Source: Bacillota bacterium
GTDB lineage: Bacteria > Bacillota > Clostridia > Christensenellales > SZUA-584
Direction of reading: 5' to 3'
Length of the DNA: 64,000 nucleotides
NCBI GenBank assembly: GCA_023428025.1
Contig: JAEYZN010000033.1
Span: 1 to 64,000 of the forward strand
The first letter of the stretch is position 1. The number at the start of each line of letters is the position of its first letter. Of the stretch, positions 34,448 through 42,409 are shown piece by piece. A program made the position numbers and the translations under genes. The notes beneath the pieces were generated by a model, which saw only the letters and a list, made by a program, of their open reading frames with translations, was not told the DNA's origin and did not search any database.

Positions 34448-35233
34448 TCAATGAAACGACACAGGCTTTTGAAGGAGAAAGGTCACGCCGACGACCCTTT
34501 CCGCCAGATCATCATATTCGTCCCGCTGGTTCTGCACATAATGCTCGAACATCGCGGCATGCTGCGGGTGGGCTTCGATAAGCTCGCTCGCGCGTTGGCT
34601 GATGAGCTTGAAATCACGGTCGTCGTTCGGGCGTTCCTCCGCCGGAGACAGGGCGATGAATTTGAGCCCCGCGCTCTCAATAAGCGCCTGCCATTCGCCC
34701 AGCGTGGGGTAATCGCCGTCAAAATGCAGCTTGCGGTCGTCATCGTCCAAACGGTAACCGTCGTCAAACAGGATATATCCGCCCGGCTTCACGGTGGACA
34801 TCAGGGCAGAAAGTGTTTCTGTGCGATCGCCCAGCACATCGCCCACAGCGCCGAATATCACCAGGTCGTAGCCGCGCTCGACGGCGACGAACTCCTTAAT
34901 ATCGCCGACAGCAAATTCACAAAGCCCGTCCACACCGTGCTTCGCGGCTTTTTCGCCGGCCTCATGGATGAAATCCGTCAGCAGGTCGATGCCCTTGCAG
35001 CGGACGCCCAACGCTTTGGCGAGCGTAACGGAGACCGCGCCCTTGCCGCAGCCAAGGTCCAGCGCGGCAAAGCCCTCGGCGACCGGCACATGCTGCGTGA
35101 TCAGGCCCAGCATTTCCTGGCCGGAGCTGCCGAGTTCCCACAGGTCCTGAAGAAGATAAGGGAGGTAGGGGATGATGTCGACGGTATCGCCGGTCAGGGA
35201 TTTTGCCAGCTTTTCACCGGTATTGTCCTGCAT
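34448..35233 (-). CDS. Class I SAM-dependent methyltransferase
   Basis: 261 residues. Motif I ALDLGCGKGAVSVTLAKALG binds S-adenosylmethionine; GIDLL, VGDIKEF and VKPGGYILFDDGY are motifs II-IV of the methyltransferase_25 type. ATG 35233 follows GGAGG. Cytoplasmic small-molecule or protein methyltransferase; substrate unknown. Same strand as the DUF1801 gene 26 bases upstream and probably co-transcribed. Confidence 0.88.
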   Translation of the reverse strand: MQDNTGEKLAKSLTGDTVDIIPYLPYLLQDLWELGSSGQEMLGLITQHVPVAEGFAALDLGCGKGAVSVTLAKALGVRCKGIDLLTDFIHEAGEKAAKHGVDGLCEFAVGDIKEFVAVERGYDLVIFGAVGDVLGDRTETLSALMSTVKPGGYILFDDGYRLDDDDRKLHFDGDYPTLGEWQALIESAGLKFIALSPAEERPNDDRDFKLISQRASELIEAHPQHAAMFEHYVQNQRDEYDDLAERVVGVTFLLQKPVSFH

Positions 35234-35259
35234 GTTAGAACCTCCTGATTATGTAGCAT

Positions 35260-35646
35260 CTATGACTTCTTCTTTGTCTTTTTGGCTTCGGCGATCTGTT
35301 TGTTCTCGTCCACGCGGAACCGGGTGATCTCTTTGACGAGGTCCAGCGGCATCGGCTGGCCGTACGGGAACCGGATGGTGCCCTTGGACGCCTTGCAGGC
35401 CGTCAGTTTGTCCGCAAACACCTCCACGCCGCTGGCGCCGGGAAAGAAGCCGATGTGATTTTTGAACGCTGCGAAATGCACCACGTTGCCAAGCTGATGG
35501 AAGGTGGGCATCTGCCAGCTGATCTTTTCCGTGGCCTCGGGCGCGGCCTCCCGGATCGCTGCCCGTATTGTCCGGAGCCTGTCCTGTATGTCGCCGGGGA
35601 ACTGCGCGATGTATTCGTCAATGGTGTTGAACGTTTTTTCTTCCAT
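35260..35646 (-). CDS. DUF1801 (YdhG/Fra-like) protein
   Basis: 128 residues. TIDEYIAQFPGDIQDRLRTI, ATEKISWQMPTFHQLGNVVH, FAAFKNHIGFFPGAS and KGTIRFPYGQPMPLDLVKEI are the full DUF1801 pattern; the B. subtilis relative Fra is a frataxin-like iron chaperone. ATG 35646 with AAGGGGG upstream is preferred to 35700. A perfect GGGCAAA/TTTGCCC palindrome lies at 35667-35681 in its leader. Confidence 0.88.
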   Translation of the reverse strand: MEEKTFNTIDEYIAQFPGDIQDRLRTIRAAIREAAPEATEKISWQMPTFHQLGNVVHFAAFKNHIGFFPGASGVEVFADKLTACKASKGTIRFPYGQPMPLDLVKEITRFRVDENKQIAEAKKTKKKS

Positions 35647-35769
35647 GATAATCCCCCTTTTTGTGACGGGCAAAATTTGCCCGCTTTTGGTCTTTGTCAC
35701 CCTCCATCGTATGTGTCAGAGGATTATTTTGACTATATCATACATTTTGCCCACTGGTAAAGCATGGCG

Positions 35770-36660
35770 TCAACGCGATGTATGGAAATATGAGGCCAGC
35801 GGCGCAGGGCCCGCGATATAGTCCCGGCCCACATGCAGCACGCCGTCTGCGCGCACCTTCACGCACCACTTCACCAGCGCGATGCTGCCGTCCGAGATCT
35901 CGATGGCGGTGACGCAGCCGGGGTGCACGCAACTGCCGTCGTTGAAATATGTCGGTTCATCAGCTTCGGGGAACACAGGACGGTGCGTGTGCCCCGCAAT
36001 GAGCATGCGGCGGTTTTCGTTAACCCAATGCGTCAGGCGGCGTTCCGTCTTCTCACGTTTGACGTAATTCTTCGCGGCACTCGTGGGATCGCTGACGCCG
36101 AAGGATTCGAGAGGACGCCACACATGGCGCACCAAAAAGCGCGCCAGCTGCCATAAGGTGCTGTTCAGAAAATCCATCTGATGGCCATGCACCAGCAGGA
36201 TATCGTGGCCGGAATGGCCGTACACAAGCCGGATGGCTTCATACGTCTTCAGCAGCTGGAACTGGGTGATCAGGCGCGCGCGCTGCGGACTGCGGCGGGC
36301 GGCGGGTACATAGCGGCTGGTGGTACGCTCCATGTCATGGTTGCCCCTCAGCGCGTAAAAGCGCCCGTCCCTTATGAACCAGGCCAGGCGCTCGAATATT
36401 TCGGCATGCGCGTCGATGATGGCGGATAGTGACCGGTTCTCCCAAAGCTCGTCGCCATCGCCCAGCTCGATGTATGTATAGTTCTCCGCATAGTAGTGTT
36501 GCAGCGCGGCCAGATACATGTTTCGGTTACGGAAAAACGTATCGGCGCGGCTGCCGTCTCCCCGGTGGCAGTCGCTCATCAGCACGATCCGGGAGCTGTC
36601 GGTAAACACCAGCACCTTGGCGCTGCCCTGCAGGCGGGACAGCCGTTTCAGATAATCCAT
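35770..36660 (-). CDS. Calcineurin-like metallophosphoesterase
   Basis: 296 residues. Metal ligands in order: LMSDCHRGD (D-x-H), LGDGDELWE, LRGNHDME, VHGHQMDF and AGHTHRPVF. The set matches the LpxH/UDP-diacylglucosamine hydrolase-like branch, but Clostridia lack lipid A, so another phosphodiester or nucleotide substrate is expected. GGAGG is 5-6 bases before ATG 36660. Single-gene unit. Confidence 0.88.
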   Translation of the reverse strand: MDYLKRLSRLQGSAKVLVFTDSSRIVLMSDCHRGDGSRADTFFRNRNMYLAALQHYYAENYTYIELGDGDELWENRSLSAIIDAHAEIFERLAWFIRDGRFYALRGNHDMERTTSRYVPAARRSPQRARLITQFQLLKTYEAIRLVYGHSGHDILLVHGHQMDFLNSTLWQLARFLVRHVWRPLESFGVSDPTSAAKNYVKREKTERRLTHWVNENRRMLIAGHTHRPVFPEADEPTYFNDGSCVHPGCVTAIEISDGSIALVKWCVKVRADGVLHVGRDYIAGPAPLASYFHTSR

Positions 36661-36720
36661 AACGCCTCCTTCCTGTTACCATCATATTCACACAAAGGCG
36701 ATGAGTTGTCTGAATGTCGT

Positions 36721-37233
36721 TTAAGCCCGGCCGTTATAATAAGCCGTGACGCTGGTGCCGGTGGAGGCCACGATCCTGAGCCGCGCGTACCTCATCGCCA
36801 CGGTGACCGACGTGATGTTGTTGGAGGACGCGGTGACAGTCTGGGCCGATGAATTGTCCACGTAAAAGGAATCGCTGTTGACGGGCGCGATCTGCAGCGT
36901 CACCGTGACACTGGAGGTCCCGTTGTTGCGGATGAAGTAGCTGTTCTGACGGTAAGGGCTGATGTCTTTGACCAGCAGGTAAGTGGTGCCGGCGGGTACG
37001 GTGGTGGTGATGCTGTCCTCCACGAAATTCTGGCCGTAGATCAATACGCTGTCCGTCGTACCGCTTAAGCTGCGGATATCCAGATCGGTCGCCGTCACTG
37101 AGATGGTGCTGAGCGGGGACAACACAAGGTTTCCATCCGTATCGACAGCGACAGCCTTAAGCTGTGTACCGTCCATACCGTATATGCTGGTGCGCAGGCT
37201 GTCCGGGTTGTTGTTGAAAACGAGATAGTTCAT
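36721..37233 (-). CDS. DUF6385-type beta-rich protein (copy 1)
   Basis: 170 residues, Ser/Thr-rich and beta-rich, without signal peptide. DTDGNLVLSPLSTISVTATD, LDIRSLSGTTDSVLIYGQNF and YARLRIVASTGTSVTAYYNG mark a domain seen in spore-former proteins of unknown role. The gene lies 17 bases downstream of a related copy. AGGAGGG precedes ATG 37233. A spore-surface or exported structural role is a guess. Confidence 0.7.
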   Translation of the reverse strand: MNYLVFNNNPDSLRTSIYGMDGTQLKAVAVDTDGNLVLSPLSTISVTATDLDIRSLSGTTDSVLIYGQNFVEDSITTTVPAGTTYLLVKDISPYRQNSYFIRNNGTSSVTVTLQIAPVNSDSFYVDNSSAQTVTASSNNITSVTVAMRYARLRIVASTGTSVTAYYNGRA

Positions 37234-37250
37234 ATAATCCCTCCTCAGTT

Positions 37251-37766
37251 TCAGGTCTGCCCGAAGTAATAGACGGTGGCGGACCCCAGCAGCAGAGCCG
37301 CGATGCGGATACGCGCGTATTTCATCAGTCTGCTGGGTTCAAACAGATGGGAATCGCCAATCAGCAGATCGAACGCGCTGCCATCATTCACATATAGATT
37401 GTCATTGTCGGCGGGGGCAAGCTGCAGGGTGATGCCGAGCGCCACGCTACCGGTGTTGACGACCAGATATGTGTTCCTTGCATACAAGCTGATATTCTTC
37501 GTCAGGAAATTGCGGCTGCCCAGCCCCACGATCGTGCCGGAATCCGAGTCCTGCGCCCAGCTTTGGCCGTATACGTCAACGCTGTCGGCTGCGCCGCTGA
37601 GGCCGCGGATATTCAGGTCGTCCGCTTCGATGGGGATGGTATCGGCAGAGGATACGACCGGCTTCCCGCCTGCATCGGTGCTCACCGGCACAACGCCCGT
37701 GCTGCTGGTGCCGAAAATCAAAGCAGCCATCTGTTCCGCTGTTTGATTGAAAATTTTCTGGTTCAA
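37251..37766 (-). CDS. DUF6385-type beta-rich protein (copy 2)
   Basis: About 171 residues. It shares with copy 1 the order: D-L-N-I-R-x-L-S-G, D-S-V-x-V-Y-G-Q, Y-x-x-x-T/S-Y, L-Q-L-A-P and Y-A-R-I-R-I-A, so the two are tandem duplicates of one domain. TTG at 37766 is best spaced from AAAGGGG; a GTG at 37772 is in frame. First gene of the pair; no other gene in the unit. Function unknown. Confidence 0.7.
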   Translation of the reverse strand: MNQKIFNQTAEQMAALIFGTSSTGVVPVSTDAGGKPVVSSADTIPIEADDLNIRGLSGAADSVDVYGQSWAQDSDSGTIVGLGSRNFLTKNISLYARNTYLVVNTGSVALGITLQLAPADNDNLYVNDGSAFDLLIGDSHLFEPSRLMKYARIRIAALLLGSATVYYFGQT

Positions 37767-37912
37767 ATGCACTGCCCCTTTGAGTTAATGTACACAGCGT
37801 GGCAGTTTAATATATGTATGGGATGGGTGTATGGTGTAAATGGTTCGGACTATCAGCTTTTGAGAAAAGACGCTGTGAAGTGCGCGATAAAAGTGCAGTC
37901 ATGAAACACCCT

Positions 37913-37982
37913 CCATTCCGAGCTTGCGAGGAATCCCCAGTGGGGAGCGCTTGAGAAGGGGATGCTTCGCAAGCTCAGCATG
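37913..37982. repeat. REP-like inverted repeat
   Basis: 25-base arms at 37913-37937 and 37958-37982 pair at 21 of 25 positions around GAGCTTGCGA and ATCCCC cores. This resembles the dispersed intergenic palindromes common in gut Clostridia. Only one copy in this window. Confidence 0.6.
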
Positions 37983-37995
37983 ACAGAACGCCATA

Positions 37996-38027
37996 GAAAA
38001 AGCGCCGATCCCACCGTCGGCGCTTTT
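37996..38027. terminator. Terminator of the acyl-CoA synthetase operon
   Basis: AAAAAGCGCCGA / TCGGCGCTTTT with an 8-base loop, A- and T-flanked, so usable on either strand; it follows the acyl-CoA synthetase stop on the minus strand. Confidence 0.8.
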
Positions 38028-38061
38028 CCCTTCCTCTATAACATCTCCCCAGATAGTACGC

Positions 38062-39711
38062 TTATTTGCTCTTGTCGCGCTCGCGCAGCTCCACACGGCG
38101 AATTTTGCCGCTGATGGTTTTGGGCAGCTCGGTGACGAACTCGATCACGCGCGGATACTTGTACGGCGCGGTCACCTTCTTCACGTGCTCCTGCAGCTCC
38201 TTGGCCAGCTCGTCGGAGGGCTCGTATCCCTTGGCGAGCACGATGGTCGCTTTCACAACCTGCCCGCGGTCGGGATGCGGCACGCCGGTGATGGCGGTCT
38301 CCAACACGGCCGGGTGCTCCATCAGCGCGCTTTCCACCTCAAACGGCCCGATGCGGTAGCCGGACGACTTGATCACGTCGTCGGTACGGCCCACGTACCA
38401 GTAATAGCCGTCCTCATCCTTCCACGCCACGTCGCCCGTGTGATACACGCCGTCGTGCCAGACGGAGGAGGTCAGGGCCTCGTCCTCGTAATACCCCAGG
38501 AACATGCCGGGGGCCACGCCGTTGGCCGTGCTGATGACAACCTCGCCGGACTCGCCCCAGCCGCAGGAGGTGCCGTCCTCGCGCACAATGTCCACGTCGA
38601 ACAGCGGCGACGGCTTGCCCATGGAACCGGGCCGCGGCTCCATGAAGATGTAGTTGGCGACGGACAGCGTCGTCTCGGTCTGCCCGAAGCCCTCCATCAT
38701 CCTGAGGCCGGTGGCGGCCTTGAATTGGTTGAATACCTCGGGATTCAGCGGCTCACCCGCGATGGTGGTGTATTTAAGCGCGGAAAAGTCGTATTTCGTC
38801 AGGTCTTCCTTGATGAAATAGCGGTACATGGTAGGCGGCGCGCAGAACGTCGTCACCTTGTTGTCGCAGATGGCCGCCAGCATCTGGGCGGGGATGAACT
38901 TCTCGTGGTCGTATACGAACACCGCCGTCTCGCCCAGCCACTGGCCGTACAGCTTGCCCCAGACGGACTTCGCCCAGCCGGTGTCCGAGATGGTGAGATG
39001 CAGGCCTTCCGGGTCCACGTTCTGCCAGTACACCGCGGTGGGGATGTGCCCCAGCGGGTACGAGAACGAATGGATGACCATCTTGGGCATGCCGGTGGTG
39101 CCGGACGTGAAGTACAGCAGCATGATGTCGTCGTTGGACGGCAGATCGGCGGGCGGCGTGAGCTCCTCGCTCGCGGCCTCCACGCCCGCGGCGTAGTTCA
39201 GCCAGCCGTCACGGCCGGAGAGCAGCGCGCGGAACTCCAGCGTCGGGATATTCTCCGCCTTTTCCACCTGCGCGGCGACTTCACCCTCGTCCGTGCAGAC
39301 GATCATGCGGATGCCCGCCGCGTTTACGCGGTATTCGATGTCTTTCTTGGTCAGCAGGTGCGTTGCCGGAATGGTGACGGCGCCCAGCTTGTGCAGCGCG
39401 AGTATCGCGGGCCAGAACTGCCAGTTGCGCTTCAGGATCAGCATCACCTTGTCGCCCTTTTTGATGCCGAGCGACTTGAAGTAGTTCGCGGCCTTGTCGG
39501 ACAGGCGCCTCAGATCGGCGAAGGTGAACACGCGTTTCTCGCCTTTCTCGTGCACCCATACCAGCGCGCGCTTATCCGGCTTTTCGGCGGCCAGCACGTC
39601 CACGATGTCGTAGGCGAAGTTGAAGCGTTCCGGCACATTGATCTTGAAATTGGCTTTGAAATCTTCGTAGGATGTGTAGTCGGCCTTGACGTATTTCTCA
39701 AATATCCTCAT
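38062..39711 (-). CDS. AMP-forming acyl-CoA synthetase (medium/branched-chain type)
   Basis: 549 residues, the ANL superfamily. LLYFTSGTTGMPKMVIH is the ATP-phosphate loop, GFGQTE the A5 motif, YHTGDVAWKDEDGYYWYVGR + TDDVIKSSGYRIGP the hinge, and PKTISGKIRR the C-terminal catalytic Lys region. Pattern and length match medium-chain acyl-CoA ligases, which convert a fatty acid, ATP and CoA to acyl-CoA. ATG 39711 follows GGAGG. It is the second gene after an XRE-cupin regulator under an isoleucine-type T-box, which suggests a branched-chain acid such as 2-methylbutyrate as substrate (inference). Confidence 0.92.
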   Translation of the reverse strand: MRIFEKYVKADYTSYEDFKANFKINVPERFNFAYDIVDVLAAEKPDKRALVWVHEKGEKRVFTFADLRRLSDKAANYFKSLGIKKGDKVMLILKRNWQFWPAILALHKLGAVTIPATHLLTKKDIEYRVNAAGIRMIVCTDEGEVAAQVEKAENIPTLEFRALLSGRDGWLNYAAGVEAASEELTPPADLPSNDDIMLLYFTSGTTGMPKMVIHSFSYPLGHIPTAVYWQNVDPEGLHLTISDTGWAKSVWGKLYGQWLGETAVFVYDHEKFIPAQMLAAICDNKVTTFCAPPTMYRYFIKEDLTKYDFSALKYTTIAGEPLNPEVFNQFKAATGLRMMEGFGQTETTLSVANYIFMEPRPGSMGKPSPLFDVDIVREDGTSCGWGESGEVVISTANGVAPGMFLGYYEDEALTSSVWHDGVYHTGDVAWKDEDGYYWYVGRTDDVIKSSGYRIGPFEVESALMEHPAVLETAITGVPHPDRGQVVKATIVLAKGYEPSDELAKELQEHVKKVTAPYKYPRVIEFVTELPKTISGKIRRVELRERDKSK

Positions 39712-39721
39712 ATGCGCCTCC

Positions 39722-40276
39722 CTATTTTGCGATGATGGCGAGGAACCGGCATGGGCCGCCCTCGGCCTGCATGGCGTGCGGATGCTTGGCGTCGTAATAC
39801 ACCGCGTCGCCCGCTTCCATCTTCAGCGACTGCTTGTCGATATACAGCGTCATGGATCCTTCCAGCACATAATCGAACTCATGGCCCTCATGTGAATTCA
39901 TGTGCGAACGCGCATCCACGCCGCTGGGTTCCACCGTCACCACGAACGGCTCCATCTTCTTGCCCTTGAAGATGGGGGCGAGGTGCTCATATTTGTATTC
40001 CTTGCGGCGCTCCAGCTTGAGCCCTGTGCCCTTTTTGACAAACGAACACACCGACAGCTTCGGCGTTTCGCCCGTCATCAGGTCCACAATGTCCACGCCC
40101 AGGCGGCCCGCTGCCGAATAGAGAAACGAGAAGGAAAAATCGTTCCTGCCCGACTCGTATTCGAGGTATGCCGAATCATCCATTCCGACCGCCCCCGCCA
40201 TATCAGCCACGGATACGTCCATGATCTCCCGCAGCGCCTTCAAGCGTTCGGCGATCAGCATCAGCCTTTCATCCAT
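39722..40276 (-). CDS. XRE-cupin transcriptional regulator
   Basis: 184 residues. The N-terminal HTH (ERLKALREIMDVSVADMAGA ... YLEYESGRNDFSFSFL) is followed by a C-terminal cupin (SHMNSHEGHEFDYVLEGSMT, AVYYDAKHPHAMQ) with His/Glu metal or ligand positions. Such proteins sense a small molecule in the cupin and repress or activate nearby genes. AAGGAG precedes ATG 40276; the acyl-CoA synthetase starts 10 bases after its stop. It is the first gene after the T-box, so the operon has two layers of control. Confidence 0.9.
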   Translation of the reverse strand: MDERLMLIAERLKALREIMDVSVADMAGAVGMDDSAYLEYESGRNDFSFSFLYSAAGRLGVDIVDLMTGETPKLSVCSFVKKGTGLKLERRKEYKYEHLAPIFKGKKMEPFVVTVEPSGVDARSHMNSHEGHEFDYVLEGSMTLYIDKQSLKMEAGDAVYYDAKHPHAMQAEGGPCRFLAIIAK

Positions 40277-40314
40277 TAACCGGTCACTCCTTCGTTTTTA
40301 TTATCTGAACAAAT

Positions 40315-40573
40315 AAAAAAGCTCCGCCCTCCTATGGGACGAAGCATATACTCCGCGATACCACCCAATTTGGCCAAAAATCCGGCCCAACTCAGTCAAG
40401 ACTCCAACAAGCCCGCTGCGTGTAACGGCGCAGATTCCGTCCGGTTCCTACCTGTCGAAACCGCCGCTCGGAAGTGATGGGGACTGCGCCGCCTCTGCTC
40501 CGTTTCCACCCTCGGGAGCTCTCTGCCATTGGCTTTTGCGCGCCGCGTCTTCGTCATTGCGTTTCAATATATT
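40315..40573 (-). promoter_or_regulatory. T-box leader, predicted isoleucine (ATC) specifier
   Basis: On the minus strand: AATGACGAAGA at the Stem I base, the AGAGAGCTCC/GGAGC distal stem with GGGTGGAAAC loop, the specifier loop AGTCCCCATCACTTC, the T-box sequence TTGGGTGGTATCGCG (about 40368-40354), and a terminator GCTTCGTCC/GGGCGGAGC (40345-40321) with T6. By the usual pattern NNN-A-CTT the specifier is ATC at 40478-40476, for isoleucine. The TGGT bulge would pair with a tRNA whose discriminator is A73, as in tRNA-Ile. Uncharged tRNA-Ile would then allow read-through. Confidence 0.92.
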
Positions 40574-40579
40574 AAAGTC

Positions 40580-40608
40580 ATCGTATCACAGCCGCTGCGC
40601 AAAGTCAA
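40580..40608 (-). promoter_or_regulatory. Promoter of the T-box operon
   Basis: Minus strand TTGACT (40608-40603), 17 bases, TACGAT (40585-40580); transcription would start near 40573. Confidence 0.75.
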
Positions 40609-40689
40609 GAAGCCGCTGCTTCAAAAAATGCAGTCAGCATGGATTAGCAGCTCATGCATTGATGGCCCCGCGATAACGGCAATGTCTTA

Positions 40690-40725
40690 ATATATCCATG
40701 TTGAATATATTAAATATGGATATAT
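40690..40725. repeat. AT-rich inverted repeat
   Basis: ATATATCCAT (40690-40699) and ATGGATATAT (40716-40725), 10 perfect pairs, downstream of the tautomerase gene. No T-run on the minus strand, so terminator function is doubtful. Confidence 0.5.
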
Positions 40726-40765
40726 AGATGAAGAAAATTTGCGCAGCACAATGGACAGCTGCTTG

Positions 40766-41107
40766 CTATTTGAGCCGTCCGCCCGCACCCCAGCTGTTCA
40801 GCTCGAATATATTGAGATACAGGTCTTTGGGCGCTATTCCAAGCAGCAGCTCCATCTCCTGGAACACGGCAGAAGTAAAGGCTTCCTTGCTGGCCTGCGC
40901 GGCAGCGCCAAACAGCCGCACATCGATGAAGCCGCCATTGATGGGCTTGCCATCCAGATAGACGGCGCGGCCGTCCGCGATATCCACCATGGTCACCGCT
41001 TCGGTCTTGCCGGGGATCAGCGTAATCACCTCTCCAAGTCTGACTTTGAGTTCTTCTTTCTGTGTCTCTTTCAGTGTCTGCGATAAATTCACCTGAATAT
41101 ACGGCAT
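40766..41107 (-). CDS. Tautomerase/MIF superfamily protein
   Basis: 113 residues. The mature N-terminus would be Pro2 (MPYIQVNLSQTL), the catalytic base of the tautomerase superfamily; VTMVDIADGRAVYLDGKPIN and KDLYLNIFELNSWGAGG follow the MIF-like trimer pattern. AAAGGAG precedes ATG 41107. Enol-keto tautomerase or similar; natural substrate unknown. Confidence 0.85.
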   Translation of the reverse strand: MPYIQVNLSQTLKETQKEELKVRLGEVITLIPGKTEAVTMVDIADGRAVYLDGKPINGGFIDVRLFGAAAQASKEAFTSAVFQEMELLLGIAPKDLYLNIFELNSWGAGGRLK

Positions 41108-41242
41108 ATGAAATCTCCTTTATGTTACTTGCTGTCATTATACAACGAGCGGCAAGAGGAAACAATTATTCCGCGATAATCCCGCTGGATTTGTATTAAT
41201 GTGGAAAATTGAATATAATAAATGAAGACCGGAGGTAAGAAT

Positions 41243-42400
41243 ATGCGAAGAATGATTCTGTTTCTTATATTGACGTTACTGTTGTCGGGCTGTTCGAGCG
41301 GACCGTCTGCGCCCACCGCTACGCCGGATGCAACGGCTGTTTGGGATGAACCGACTCCGGAGGTTCCGACGGCCACCGCCACTGTCACTGCGGCGCCAGC
41401 TCAGCCTGTATTGCCGGACCAGACGTCATGGGGGAGCATCTCCGAGATGCTGGTACGCCCCAAAGATTGGATAAAAATCGTGCAGCACAGTGCATTCGCA
41501 CTGGGGGAAAAGAAGTGGGCGGGCACCTGGGAAGATGCGAGAGGTTCGGTGGATTATTATGAGATGGGCTGGGGGACTTATCCAGCTATGGACGGGTCCA
41601 CGGTCTGTGTGCCGCTGGCCGCCGAGTTTGCCCGGCAGCACCTTGATATGGCGGACGACGATATTCTCGGCTTTATTTGTTTCTCCACCACGCATATCGC
41701 CTATGAAAACCTGATCAGCCGGTGGTCTATATACCCATGGATCAATTCGCAGACGGCGGCCATGGCGCAGAAACCGGTGGATATCATATTTGTGACCGAG
41801 CCGTCAGACGACGAGATGGAGCTGGCGAAGACGCAGGGGGTGGAGCTGCTCACCAAGCCGGTGTGCCGGGATGCGTTTGTGTTTATCACGCACAAGGATA
41901 ATCCGGTGGACAACCTCACGGTGGAGCAGATACGCGGCATCTATTCGGGCAAAATCACCAACTGGGCGCAGGTAGGCGGCGGCGATCTGCCCATCGCCGC
42001 GTTCCAGCGCGACCCAAATTCGGGCAGCCAGACAACCATGGAGAAGCAGGTGATGCAAGGGACAGCCATGATCAAGCCGGAAGCAGCCCAGATCGCGGGC
42101 GATATGGGGGACCTGGTGGATTCGGTGGCTGAATACCGCAACGATGCCGGCAGCATCGGTTACACCTTCAAATACTACATTGATACGCTTTACAAAAGCG
42201 AGGATATCAAAACCATTTGGATAAACGGCACAGCGCCTGATGAAGTACATATACGAAACGGTACCTACCCGTTCGCCACATATTATTATGGCGTGATCCG
42301 CGCCGGTGATGAAGAGAAGGCGGGCGGACTGTTTTTGGACTGGGTGCTGTCTGGCGAAGGGCAGCGGTGCGTGAAACAGGCCGGATACTGTCCGCTTTGA
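41243..42400 (+). CDS. PstS-like phosphate-binding lipoprotein
   Basis: 385 residues. A lipoprotein signal peptide (MRRMILFLILTLLLSGCSS, lipobox LSGC) is followed by a Thr/Pro/Ala linker and a PstS-type binding domain: FVFITHKDNPVDNLTVEQIR, IYSGKITNWAQVGGGD, RDPNSGSQTTMEKQVM and GSIGYTFKYYIDT. GGAGG is 8 bases before ATG 41243. Anchored outside the membrane. No pstCAB genes are adjacent, so it may be an orphan receptor or sensor component. Confidence 0.88.
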   Translation: MRRMILFLILTLLLSGCSSGPSAPTATPDATAVWDEPTPEVPTATATVTAAPAQPVLPDQTSWGSISEMLVRPKDWIKIVQHSAFALGEKKWAGTWEDARGSVDYYEMGWGTYPAMDGSTVCVPLAAEFARQHLDMADDDILGFICFSTTHIAYENLISRWSIYPWINSQTAAMAQKPVDIIFVTEPSDDEMELAKTQGVELLTKPVCRDAFVFITHKDNPVDNLTVEQIRGIYSGKITNWAQVGGGDLPIAAFQRDPNSGSQTTMEKQVMQGTAMIKPEAAQIAGDMGDLVDSVAEYRNDAGSIGYTFKYYIDTLYKSEDIKTIWINGTAPDEVHIRNGTYPFATYYYGVIRAGDEEKAGGLFLDWVLSGEGQRCVKQAGYCPL

Positions 42401-42409
42401 CAGCCTGAA

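Noticed and set aside
38185..39735. 516-codon plus-strand frame opposite the acyl-CoA synthetase
   Set aside because: Antisense shadow with biased Val/Arg/His composition and no start signals.
41243..42400. A full pst phosphate transport operon
   Set aside because: Only the binding lipoprotein is present; the neighbours are a tautomerase gene and the ger operon.
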